Origin: Agrostemma githago
Taxonomy: Eukaryota; Streptophyta; Magnoliopsida; Caryophyllales; Caryophyllaceae
Assembly (NCBI GenBank): GCA_958450325.1
Contig: OY288246.1
Location: 41,221,619 to 41,285,618 of the forward strand
Length of the DNA: 64,000 nt
Direction: 5' to 3'
In this document: positions 22,146 through 33,861 of the stretch, in pieces
How the letters are laid out: each line of letters opens with the position of its first letter
How positions within the stretch are numbered: the stretch's first letter is position 1
Notes under the pieces: generated by a model
Told to the model about the DNA's origin: nothing
What the model saw: the letters and a program-made list of their open reading frames with translations, nothing else
The model's database searches: none
Position numbers and translations under genes: made by a program

Positions 22146-24740
22146 TTAAAAGAGAGTAGAAAAAAATAAATAAGAACTAAAATGTCTAAATATATATATT
22201 ACCTTTGGGGTCAATGAGCTTCTAAATGGTGATAGATGTCGACGACCGACACTAAAAGAGGACTCTGAAGCTACAGTAGAAATAGGCACTGCTAAAACGT
22301 CACATGCTAAACGTGATAAAATAGGGTACCTAGGAGCGTTCAATTTCCACCATGTCAACACATCATAATCTTGTTCGTGGTCCGCGATCCCCAAGTATTT
22401 CCTCCAAATATCTATCAAGCTCTGATTTTGAATACCCACTATTCGACCTTGTCCTCCGAACATGGCGTTCAATAGCTTTTTTGAAATCTAAAGAATCATC
22501 ATGTCCAACACTATTACCCACAACATGTGTACTCTCATCATTTTGAGGAGCCAAAGGAGCATTTAATCTCCTATACTCATCAAATAACTCCATTGCTTTA
22601 GTATACACTAGTTTGCTCATTTCTTCATCTTTAGGCGCATCATAAACACTAGTGAAAGCAAACTTCAAACTTACTAACTTAACATGCGGATCAAGAATAG
22701 CTCCAATATAAACCAAGACATTCATCTTCTCAACATCTCCCCAATACTTGTCAAATTTCTTTTTCATAGCACATGACATAGCTTTAAAGTCATCATCATC
22801 GCTAGCATTAAATTTATTTAACTGATGAAGTGCACGAGCAATGAAAAAGAAACTAGAATCACTAGTCACATACAATGAAGCAGAAACTTTTTCAGTCAAA
22901 ACTTTAAACTCCTTCAAAAATTTCATCAATGATTCAACTACACCCCAATCATGGTCACTAGGAGCACCAGAATGTTCTACCTCAATAGGATTCCCAAACT
23001 GATCAACATCATCTAAACCTGGACCAAGTTCATTTCCTGAAGGGCTAACTGGAACATTTACATCACCAAATACATCCTTAAATTTCAAAGTGGTTTCCAA
23101 CATATCAAATGTAGAGTTCCATCTAGTAGGCACGTCAAGAGATAATGACTTCTCAGATTGTGTATACCTCTTTGCAACATCCTTAAAGAATTTCACTCTA
23201 GCAGGAGAACTTTTAACAATTTTAACCGCATATCTAACCCTACTGATTGAGTCCTTGTTCTTTTTCAAACCATCCCACACAATAAGGTTGATAATAAGGT
23301 TGATAATCCTCATATTATCAACAGTCACAATAAGTTTGTGAGACTGATACGGAGACCATTGAATGCGTGTATAGTGCCCAGGTTATTAGACATGTTAAGG
23401 ATTGGTGTGGATTCAGATTGAATATTTCCATGGCAGGTGCGAGTCGGTTGCATACGCTGAAACATAAGTTGCATACGATGCTGTGGACTGATGTACATTA
23501 CCAGGTCTGGATGCAAAGGAATAATGCAAGAGTGAACAAGGTGCTGAAAATGCCTAATCTGGTGGCTAACTTAGTTATCCAACAGAGCAAGAAGAGGATG
23601 AAAGCAAAACTGCCCCTTTTGATTCAGGAGGATACTTGTTGGAGTAGACTACGGAACAATTGATTTTCATTTGTTTCTGTTAGTTTTTTTATTTGTGTAT
23701 CCTGAAAACGTGTTGATCAACTATTCCTGATCAGTTGTAAATTCTTTTATCTATACCATTTCACATTTTACCAAAAAAAAAACCCCTCATTCCCAACTGT
23801 ATTAGGCTTATTTTGAATAATTTTCTTACTTTCAAACAAGCAGTGTCATTAGAACTAGCATTATCAACAGTTAAAGTAAAGACTTTATCATCTAAACCCC
23901 ATGATTTGAAGCAACCATCAAGAAGGTTTGCTATATTCTTACCCTTGTGACTATAGATAAGACAAAAACAAATGATCTTCTTATGCAACTTCCAGTCATT
24001 GTCGATATAATGAGCAGTTACACACATATAGTTGATTTTCTGAATGCTAGTCCGTGTATCAGTGGTAAAAGATACCCTTTGACATGAAACTTTAAGACAC
24101 TCTATCAATTTAGTTTTCTCATTACAAAAGAGTTGATAACAATCGCGAGTTATAGTGACACGAGATGGGATATGAAATGTAGGGCAAGTCACATACATAA
24201 GACGTTTGAAACCAGTTTTCTCAACAAACCGAAATGGTAACTCGTCCACTATGATCATGTAAACAACTGCATCTCTAACCTCCTCGAGATTCAAAACCCA
24301 CCCTTTCAATTGACCTTCCCCTTCATTTTCACTCCTATCAAAAATTAGTTGAGTTTGTTTCCCTTTAGACTTGTTTGTAGGAGCATCAGGATTAGCGGGG
24401 CATGCAAGCCAATGATTTTTAACATTTTTGGAACCATTTATATTACTATCAGCTGCAAAAATTTTATTTCACAATAGATACATTCAGCTCTTCGCTTACC
24501 TTCCTCGTCGTCGTACTCACAAAAATGCACCCAATAAGCAGATCTCCTAGTTTTACCATCGACGTACTTGCGTCCTAGGACTTTAGGCCTGACGGGCAAT
24601 AAAGCTGTTTCTGGTTTTGTCTGAGAAACATTTATATTCTCGTCAACACCGACGTCAAAGTCCGATGTGAGCGGCTCTTGCGTTACGACCTCTTCCAAAT
24701 CAGGTTCAAGCCGTCTTTTTTTCAAAATCGAGCTCCTCAT
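22146..24740 (-). pseudogene. hAT transposase, broken
   Basis: From the ATG at 24740: a BED-type zinc finger (SAYWVHFCEYDDEEGK, then AECIYC and, after a shift, HWLACP). The catalytic core region follows (23820-24309; SFTTDTRTSIQKINYMC, where a Trp is usual at the Arg, and FTLTVDNASSND). After the LINE insertion come NLIVWDGLKK, PTRWNSTFDMLETT and LDPHVKL (22480-23328). The hAT dimerisation domain closes it (YPILSRLACDVLAVPIST, ASESSFSVGRR). The part between 24310 and 24437 and the junction near 22400-22470 change frame. The family cuts and pastes DNA; this copy is disabled by the insertion and the shifts. Confidence 0.88.
23342..23782 (+). mobile_element. LINE fragment D inside the hAT transposase
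   Basis: Encodes only the end of a LINE ORF2 (HVKDWCGFRLN, then VHYQVWMQRNNARVNK), then a short 3' untranslated region and a 10-A tail (23773-23782). It is 5' truncated as usual for LINEs. I could not see a clear target duplication. It breaks the transposase between the DNASSND region and the NLIV region. Confidence 0.8.
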
Positions 24741-25664
24741 TATTCTAAAATAACAAATAAGCGACTTATTAAAATAATATTCAAACGAATAATTACAAAT
24801 AACAGTATAAAATATTAACAGTACAAATTACGAATAACTACAATTAATAACAGTCCATAACAGTATAACACTGCAACACCAAAACGGCAACATCAGTACA
24901 CCACGGCAACAACAAAACAACACACTGCCATCAGAGTGCCATGTGCCCATGTATATTTTATAAAATATTTAATAGATGCTTTCGTGCTTATGTATATTTA
25001 ATTTTATAAAATCAAACATAATAGATGCTTTCATGCTTATACTTATCAGTTATCAACGTCCAACAATCAACACTAATCACTGTCCGATGCTTACGACTTT
25101 ACGACGAGTATATACGATAATATAAAATCAAACAATCAACAATCAACAATGAACCGTTCAACAGTGCTTACAAGAAATGAAGAATACGAGTTATGAATTA
25201 TGAACAAAATATAAAAATACCTGTTTGGTTGTTCCCTATTTTGCCGTTTCGAAGTAGTGATGTATTGATGAATGATGATACCAAGCCAGGCAGCCAGCGA
25301 GGAGCCGAGGAATATTCAGGGCATAAGAAATTAAGAACTCCGTTTACCCTCAGGGGAGTCAGGGCATTAGGGCTAGGGCATATGTGAATTTGAATAATTG
25401 AATATTTGAATGTATTACGTAAACATGTAAAATAGTAGTATTTAGTATATTAGTAACTTAGTAATTTAGTAATTAGGAATTTAGTATAGTATTTTGAATT
25501 ATTTATAGATTAAAAATTATATAGAAAATAGGAATTATGAGAAGTTATGATTTGGGAATATTACAATTTACAAAGTTAGGATTTGAATTTGACAGAATAT
25601 TGGGAATTTGAGTATTTGAGATTAATGGGAAATTGGGAATATTGGGAACTTGAGGATCAATTCA
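24741..25664 (-). other. hAT 5' non-coding region
   Basis: AT-rich with repeated AACAGTATAA / CAACAATCAAC tracts; no ORF supported. Confidence 0.5.
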
Positions 25665-26955
25665 GGTCTTCCGGTCTGGACCGGGTTTTTCCGAGTTTTA
25701 GCCCGGACCGGACCGGAAACCGGAAAGTGCATGGAAAAGGAACCGGGGACCGGCGGTTGTGGGTAGGTCCGGTTCGGTCTGGACCGACTGGTCCGGTTCG
25801 GTCCGGTTGGCCAGTCTGAACCGGTTTTTGAACAGCCCTAGCCGACATACCCAAGTTCAAAGGAACTGAGGACCCCCTCAACCACATCCGGGCCTTTAAG
25901 GATTACATGGCCATTAAAGGGGTCAAGCCTAACCTCTTCACTAGGATATTCCCCTCATCCCTAGGAGACACACCACGATCATGGTTTTATTCACTTGACC
26001 CTAAGAAGGTGTCCACCTGGGACAATATCTCCGTGGAGTTCGCAAAACAATACGCGGATAACGCCGAAACACAAGTCACTATTAGAAGCCTCGAGGTCCT
26101 TTCCCAGAATGAGAAGGAAGGCTTCTTAGAGTTCCTGACCAGATGGAGGAAGGTCAGTACCCAGCTAATAAACCGCCCGGACGAAGCCACTTTGGTAGAA
26201 AAATTCGTCAATAACCTTAGGCCATCCTACGCCTCCCATCTTAGGTACCAAAACATCCACACCTTTAAGGAGCTCTCCACCTTAGGGATACGCCTAGAAG
26301 ATGATATGAGAAAGGGGGTATTCTCTAAAATAATGGGGAAGGGTTACCAGGGGCTAACCACTTCCTCCGGAACCCGATCTTATGGAAGTAGCAAAACCGA
26401 AGAAGCACACCTCGTTGAACCAACTACCCGGGGAAGAACAAACTTCACCCCTAGAACATTCTCCAAACTAGGCATCACATACACCGAAGCCTTAAAAACA
26501 TTAACCGAGCAAGGGAAGCTTGAACTGATAGGTCCTACTGCGGACCCACCCGCGGACAAGAGGGCAAAATCGTGGGACGCAAATAAGTACTGTCAATACC
26601 ATCGTGGCAATGGTCACGACACAGAATCCTGTTTTCGACTCACACATACTATACAGGACATGATAGAAAACGGGACAATCCCTCTTCCCCCCACCTGAGA
26701 AACCCAATAATACCACGAACCCCTTTAGTGTCCACGCCATTTTTGATGACACTATCGACTCCTCTCACCTTGTCCCCCTAGGAGAGGAGGTCTTAAACAT
26801 CGAGGACGAACCAGACACCGATCCCAAACCCGCACCCCTCAACCTCGTAACAACTATTAAGAGCCTAGCCCGCCTAGTTTCACAAATACACCCTATACTC
26901 CTGAGAATTGAGACTAGGATCACCAATATCGAGGAGAGACTCGAGGAACTTCCCA

Positions 26956-29900
26956 TGTAATCCCCTAGAAATTCTAACGCAATACAGTGGCGGAAACACT
27001 GTAGAGTTGGGATTAAAACACACTGACAACCTATATCTTATTAAAAGAAATGGTAAGTCAATACAAAGGCCTCTTTTTACAAAAGGGGCTAAAAGAAATT
27101 CTCCAAACGGGTTTATACAATTCCATAAAATTACAAGAATGAAGAAAGAGTAGGATCCGCGCTACTCGCTAGCTCACACCCAAAACCCAGCAGCAAATAC
27201 CTGTCATGTTATAAACATAACAGCCACGTCAGTGGGGAGTAACTCGGACGTTCTCCCAGCCATATTATATCATATGGAAAAATAATAGTATTACTATATC
27301 AAAATAATTAAAATGAGAAAACATTAAAACGATATAATAAAAAAATAAGTTTTCAGCGAAACTTAAAGCATTTGCAAACCTGCAAGTCAATATCAATCGA
27401 TAATAATAATAATATTCAAAAATGGCGTTATGGAAATCAATCAATGCAACGGAATAGACTTTCACTAGGATAATACTCAAACTAGCTTCGAGAACTTAGT
27501 CAAAACAAATTAGACTTCGGTCTCTAACTAGGCAACTCAACTATAACAGAACTGCGTGCAGCGAGGTCCTAGCTTAAGTAATGTACACCCCTCCTGGACA
27601 CCAACCGTAATCCAGTTCAACCCGACGGCGACTTACACGATGCGATATCTAAGTTTAAGGTCAAAATATACACACTCCTGAACACAAACCATGCTCAGTT
27701 CAACGACCAATGCGTCTCAACATAGACACATCAGCTTTATAGTTGATGACAAAACGTATACCCTAGACTGTATTACTCTACCCATACACTTGTCCTCATT
27801 CCATAACTCCAAAATAGCCATTATCGATAGTTAAAAGTAAATATAATCAATATAAATGATATGGATAAAAGGAATAACCATTTTATATTAAAAGGGGAAC
27901 TTTCTATAAATAGAAACTTACTAATTTTAGAAACTTACTAAAAATAGAAATTCTTATAGAAAATACGTAAGTTATTAAAATAAGTGAAATGTATAAAAAT
28001 AGCATTTCTAACGAGATTAACATTTTATTATTATCGTCGTTATCGTAACTTTAATATATTTCTAAATTCGTTACCCAAAATACAAATAAAATATAATAAT
28101 AAGTCAATATATAGTATTTTATAAAAATTTAAAAATCGAGTTAAAACCATAAATTTTAGGAAAGAGATGTTTTAAGAAAAACGATATCAAAATTAATTGC
28201 GTCAACAAGTTTTATAAATGAAATGGATTTTACAAAGGTTTCAAATTATTTTTAGAAGTTAGATTTCATTAATAAATAATACGGATTTTCCTAAAAATAG
28301 TCAGTTCTAAACAAATAAGAAATTATTAGTGAAAATAGTCTCGACTAAAAATATAGTTAAAGCAAAATCGACTATTTTCTCCTTTTTTTAGTATAAATCG
28401 TAAAACGAAAATAAATTTTATTAAACAAGTATACAAATTTCGATTAAAATATAAAAATACGATTTTTAAGTGAAACTTATAAATTAACGAAATATGAAAT
28501 CAACATTATTTAGTTACTAGTGTCACGATAACCAACAAAATATTATAACGATCGTAAACAATTAAATTACCAACAATTTATAAAACGATATCGAAAACTT
28601 GTAAAAATATTGATAAGGCATACGATTTTAAAATTAGTATAATTAGCAATAATATATAGCTAAAATTTGAAAACCGAAGTTAAAGTATTTACTACATACT
28701 ACTACTCAAACATAAGATATAAAATCGAGTAACGTCCTAAAGTTACCTTGAGCTGATACCCGCATTACTCACGTACTTGACTCCTCGTATGGTCCAGGCT
28801 CCGTGACTTTAATATTAACGTCTTTAAACTCGGAGTTGTAGAACCGATAACCTCAAAAGCGTGCTCCACCAATTAATCGAGAAGACAAAACAAACAATGA
28901 GACAAGCGTTCGACACCAGACGAAAAAGAAATTGATGTGTCAAACAGAAACTCGAAGACAGAACGTAATCGAGTCGAACACAACGAACCGAGCAGAAAGA
29001 CAGTAAGTCTTGAACAGCAGATGCACAAGGACGAGAAGAAAGCAGAACAGAAGAAGAAGAAGAAGAAGAAGAAGAAGAAGAAGAAGAAGAAGAAGAAGAA
29101 GAAGAAGAAAAAGAAGAAGAAGAGGAAGAGGAAGAAGAAGAAGAAGAAGAAGAAGAAGAAGAAGAAGAAGAAAGGAAAAACATAGAGCAACAGCAGCACA
29201 AAACGCAATAGAAGACACTAGAGAAGGAGCACCAGTAGCGACAACAGTAGGAGCAAATCGTACAGCAACAGTACCAAACACAGCAGCAACAAAACGACAG
29301 AACAGAAGAAACGAAAAAGAAGAAGAAGAGAAAAGGCAGCAGCCCGACAAAATCGATGAAATAAACAGTAGCATTAGAAAATCATAACGAAGAGGAAAAA
29401 GAAAAACAGAGAAGAGGACAGACAGCAGCAGGCGGCAGCAGCAACAACGGTAACCGCGACAACAAATGACAGCAAAAAAAAATCAAACTCGAACCGACAA
29501 TGAAAGTAGCAGCACCGCACAAAGGAGAATAAAGGAAGAAAACGAAGAAAAGAAGCAGCAGCACGGTACGCAGCACGAAACAGCAAACAGGCGAGGAGAG
29601 ACACAACAAAGAAATAACAGGAGCAGAAGAAAAAGGACGAAGAACGAACTAATAAGAATGGAACAGAAATTGAGTTACCTTACAATGGAACCCGGTCGAA
29701 AACATCAAGAAGCAGCAGGGCACAATTAATGATAAAATCGGACAGCAACTAAAGACAATTAAACGAACAGAAAGGGGGAGGAAGAAGAAGAAGCAAGCAG
29801 GTCACGACAGAAATAGCAGCAGAAACGGATGATAACAGTGGGAGAAGAAGAAGGAGGTGAACAGCGGAGGAACCAAAATGAAAATAAAAGGAAGGGGAGT

Positions 29901-30571
29901 CAAAGACAATAAAGAGGAAATAGAATAAGTGGAGCGGTGGGGAAACAGGAAAGGCAAAAAGGGGTGAACGTATTAAGTGGGTTAATTGAATCAAATGGAT
30001 TAATTAAGTGAATCGGATAGCATAAGAGTTCTGTACGATGAGTTGACTGACCCAAGGATCGATTAAAACAAATTAACAAAAGTAATAAATAATCGGGTCG
30101 TCAGATAAAAAGAGTGAATAAATTATTCGAGACGAAATCGAAGCTTAGAAATAAGTAATTGGACGATGAAATAATATTTCCCGAAGAATAATAGATTTTC
30201 GATAAGGTGAATTAAATTGATTTCTCGAGGAAATGTAATAAATGTTTTGACGAAACATAATATAAATGAACTTCGAGTCGAAAAATAGAAATTCGAGATT
30301 AAACATAAATAAATAGAAATTTAGAATTTAAATCGTCGAAATAGATTTACGACAAGAATTAAATTAGATATATATAATATGGATCGAAACATAAATAAAA
30401 ATATGTTTTAATAAGAAAAGTTTCCAAGTCAAATAAAATTTTAGGAGTTTGAAACGATTAAAAGATAAATTCGTCTTATAATAATTTTAAGAATTACGAG
30501 TTAAATTGTAAAAATATAAATACGAACATAATTTTAATTTAATTTAATTTATAAAAATCAGGGGTGTTACA
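26956..30571. mobile_element. Solo LTR or LARD-like element, 3.6 kb, in the Tat gag
   Basis: 3,616 bp, TGTAATCCCCTAG to AGGGGTGTTACA, with the exact duplication TCCCA (26951-26955 and 30572-30576). No coding sequence and no second LTR copy seen. Ends of the type TGTAACACCCC...GGGGTGTTACA make the orientation ambiguous. Such ends occur in several plant gypsy LTRs. It contains a long purine-rich tract. Confidence 0.87.
29050..29173 (+). repeat. GAA microsatellite
   Basis: (GAA)n with a few AAA and AGG interruptions, about 120 bp, inside a purine-rich kilobase (28970-29990) with AGC/AGA repeats. Lys-, Arg- or Leu-only frames across it are artefacts. Confidence 0.93.
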
Positions 30572-31256
30572 TCCCAAGCCTCCCGTTTCCACATGTAACG
30601 GATCGCTCAAGGGGGAGGGCATCGGCTCGCCCGAGACTATCGAACCCAAGAAGAAGTTCACCCAAATCGGGGTCAACTACGCGGCTGCACTGCGAAGATT
30701 AACCTCCCTTCGCCTTTTACGACCCATAGAACCCATGGCCGATCCTCCACTTAAGCATAGATCCCGTCACTGGTCCAAGGCAAAATACTGCCACTACCAC
30801 AGGGGCAACGGCCACGATACGGAATCATGTACGTTACTAAAAGATAAAGTTGAGGGGTTAATAAAGTCAGGGGTAGTTAAAACCACACTACTAACAAAAA
30901 GGCCCACTCGTTTCTTAGCAAATAACTCCGAGGAAAGAGGTCTCAAGCTACTAGAACACCTCGGGTTATCCCACGATCAGGCCCTAACCATGCTAATATC
31001 TGACGGATTGTTCTATCCATTAAGTCCGACACCTGACCCACCCGCCGGCAAGAGGCCGTCACATTGGAATGGTGACAAGTGGTACCGATACCATCAAGGC
31101 CGAGGACGTGACATTAGCGAATGTCGTGAATTTAGGCAACAAGTTCGCCACCTCATCCAGGAAGAAAAATTTGGGGCATATCCCGAGTACGAAGACGCTA
31201 AGACGCCTACTGAGGCCAGCAAGTCCGCACCCGAGTCAGAGTGTAGTTCATCCTAG

Positions 31257-31649
31257 GGCCCAGGCTAATAAAATAACAAATGCTTTGTCTTCGTTTTCGT
31301 TATCGAGTCAAGGGAGGTGCGGGGGGACATGTCCTCCACCTCCCCCAAAACAAATCACGGGCACCTAGCCCGTCTACTATTATTATCAATAAAACAATCT
31401 CCTTTTATTTTACAAACATGCCTCGACAATCGCTTAACTTTCTTTCAACAATCCGCTTTTAAACGCTAATAAACTCGACTTTATGCCAATTATCGATAAC
31501 AACTGGCTAAAATGCAAGGGCTACCACAAATATCCCGCTCGACTTCACCCTGAGAAGGAAATCGGGAAAAACAACCCTAGCTTAGCCCACCATCGACCCC
31601 GTCGCCGAACAACAATGAGCTCGTAACAAACCGACCTTCACCCAACTAA
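31257..31649 (+). other. gag-pol junction, protease and reverse transcriptase missing
   Basis: No protease or reverse transcriptase motif in any frame. RNase H begins about 400 bp after the end of gag. An ordinary Tat element would have roughly 2.5-3 kb of coding sequence here. Confidence 0.7.
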
Positions 31650-33243
31650 ACTTTTCCCAACGCTACCTTATACGAGGCCTGCCTAACAGGTCTCAGAAAA
31701 GCCATATCTCTAAGAATCAGAAATTTTAAAATACATGGAGATTCGCCCCTGGTAATCAATCAAGCCACAGGAACCTGGAAAGTCCATAGTGAAAACTTAG
31801 AAACAATGTCTCAGGAATTCACCGAAGTTGACCTCATACACATACCCCGCAAAGAGAACCAACTCGTTGACGCATTATCCAAACTAGCATCACTAATAAA
31901 CATGCCCGATCACCTCTTTTCCATAGAGAGAAGCGAACAACCATCCCGCATCCATAACCCCAAAACCGACAGCGCCACCGAAGAACCTTGGTACAAAGTC
32001 ATCCTAGATTTTAAAACCCACGGGTCATATCCACCCGACACTAACGCCAAAAACAAAAGAGCCCTACGAATACAAGCCACCCATTACGTCCCGAATCAAG
32101 GCATGTTGTACAAACGAACCCCACAAGGAGTCCTCCTTAGATGCATAAACAAAGACCAATCAAAGAAAGTCATGGAAGAGGCACACGACGGAGAGTGCGG
32201 ACCCCACATGAGTGCACACCTACTAGCCCAAAAAATAATGAGACTGGGTTATTACTGGATTACCTTATAGACAGACTATCGACGTCACGTTCGGCACTGC
32301 CATAATTGCCAAATATTTGCCAACATCCAACACCTACCTCCTTATCCTCTACACATTATAGCCACACCCTGGCCCTTCTCTACTTGGGGAATAGACATCA
32401 CAAGGAAAGTACACCCATCCGGGACCGGCGGACATTGCTTTATTTTAGTAGTCGTAGATTACTTCACCAAATGGGTAGAAGCCGCCTCATGCACCATATT
32501 AACCTCAAAAAAAAGGTAGTCAAATTCTTACAGAACAACATCATTTGTCGTTACGGTATACCTCATGAAATCATTAGCGACCAAGGGGCTCACTTTAGGG
32601 CCGACACCCAAAAAAGTCCTAGACAAATACAAAATCCAAAGACATAAATCCTTACCCTATAGACCACAAACCAACGGGGCCGTAGAAGCAGCCAACAAAA
32701 CCATCACCACCATCCTTAAGAAAATGATAGACAACTACCGAGATTGGCCGAACAAAATCCCCTTCGCCTTATGGGGATACCAAACATCCCATAGAACACC
32801 CACCGGAGCCACGTCGTATTACCTAACATACGGTTCCGAAGCCGTCCAACCAATAGAGCTAGAAGTACCATCACTAAGAATATTAGCCGAAAGTGGTATC
32901 CCTGAGTAAGAATGGAACCAAAAACGATACGACGAGCTAGTACTCCTAGATGAACGTAGGATACATGCCCTATCCAATGTGCAAGCCTACCAACAGCGCA
33001 TCCAACGAGCACTTAACAAGCGAGTGAAATCCCGAAACATACACATGCAAGGGGAATTTAGTGATCAAATCCATTAGAGCACTCCTTCCCGTCGACTCTA
33101 GAGGAAAATTCAAACCAAACTGGGCGGGCCCCTACCTCGTTAAGAAAATACTCTCGGGGGGCGCCGTGATCCTTACCGACCTAGATGGTCAAGAGTTCTC
33201 AGCCCCGACCAGTATGGATCAACTCAAACGATACTACCCATAA
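31650..33243 (+). pseudogene. pol remnant: RNase H end and integrase
   Basis: RNase H remnant: YEACLTGLRKA, HGDSPLVINQ, IPRKENQLVDALSKLA. Integrase follows with an HHCC zinc region (EAHDGECGPHMSAH ... CHNC). The catalytic triad is D in WGIDI (32394), D in ISDQGAHF (32579) and E in NGAVEAANK (32685). A C-terminal part with NWAGPYLVKKILSGGAVIL and a final QLKRYYP matches the usual pol end. Damage: TAG 32268, an A-run shift near 32505-32515, another at about 32605-32612, TAA 32907, and a shift near 33055. All three catalytic residues are still encoded. Confidence 0.9.
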
Positions 33244-33557
33244 ACACCCCAGAAACCACGTCCCGACCTCCGACTTAGGAGGAAACAAAAAAAACAACAG
33301 CAACAACAAAACAAAAATCAGTTCGCATCGATAAATGGCATAAATGAGTCTAAAGCAAAATCACTCACACTTTTCTAAAGAACTACGAACATGGTTTGAT
33401 TCCGTCTAAAAGCGGATACGTAGGCAACCCGTTCCTCGGGTACAACCAAACAACCCGAAAAAATAACAAAGATCGATTAATCGATCCATGTATAAACCGG
33501 GACTCCTTTTTACGACCCGACCCCCCGAGTGATTTAAAATGACGAAGCACAAACGAC

Positions 33558-33740
33558 GAGCCGAGGACGGGGTGAAAACCCGAAAGGGCGCCCCGGGCAA
33601 AATGAAGAAACGAGTTGCGAGCCGTCAAAAAAAACAAAAAGCGAAAAAACAAAAAAAGGGTGAGCCGAGGACGGAGTGTAAACCCGAAAGGGCGCTCCTG
33701 GTAAAATGAAGAATCGAGTTGCGAGCCACCACAAAAAAAA
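33558..33740 (+). repeat. Two tandem copies of a 104-bp unit after pol
   Basis: GAGCCGAGGACGG at 33558 and 33662, each followed by AACCCGAAAGGGCGC and GAGTTGCGAGCC, then A-rich sequence. Non-coding. Confidence 0.85.
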
Positions 33741-33861
33741 AAGAATAAAAAATAAAAAATGTGCTCCTCATTAATAACAAAATTTGGTTAAATTGAGCCT
33801 TTGTCGAGGCATCTACATCAAAACATCTGAAGTCCGGACATCCCTGAAGTTAACAATGTCT

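Larger units (their letters stand above)
21431..25840 (-). mobile_element. hAT transposon in the Tat gag
   Basis: 4,410 bp with 12-bp terminal inverted repeats TAGGGGTGTTCA / TAGGGCTGTTCA (one mismatch) and an exact 8-bp duplication GCCGACAT (21423-21430 and 25841-25848). Transposase is on the minus strand. Both ends carry many CCGGACCGG-type subterminal repeats (21444-21580 and 25665-25825). A LINE fragment sits inside the transposase. Confidence 0.96.
20994..31256 (+). pseudogene. gag of the Tat element in three pieces
   Basis: Piece 1 is 20994-21430, piece 2 is 25849-26955 and piece 3 is 30577-31256, about 740 codons together. Gag forms the retroelement particle. Piece 1 has an N-terminal helical region (IGALVNLIRDLQATV). 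Piece 2 holds the capsid-like Retrotrans_gag domain (FKGTEDPLNHIRAFKDYM, TPRSWFYSL, FLEFLTRWRKVSTQL) and a first zinc knuckle, CQYHRGNGHDTESC. Piece 3 has CHYHRGNGHDTESC and a decayed third unit, YRYHQGRGRDISEC. The hAT and LTR insertions both fall in open frame. A one-base change in a C run near 26690 shifts the frame (TGA 26696) before an acidic linker. Confidence 0.88.

Noticed and set aside
28824..29387. Open frames of Lys, Arg, Ser, Phe or Leu runs
   Set aside because: They are translations of the GAA microsatellite in different frames.
33383..33734. Minus-strand ORFs over the 104-bp duplication
   Set aside because: Frames change between the two copies and no domain is present.
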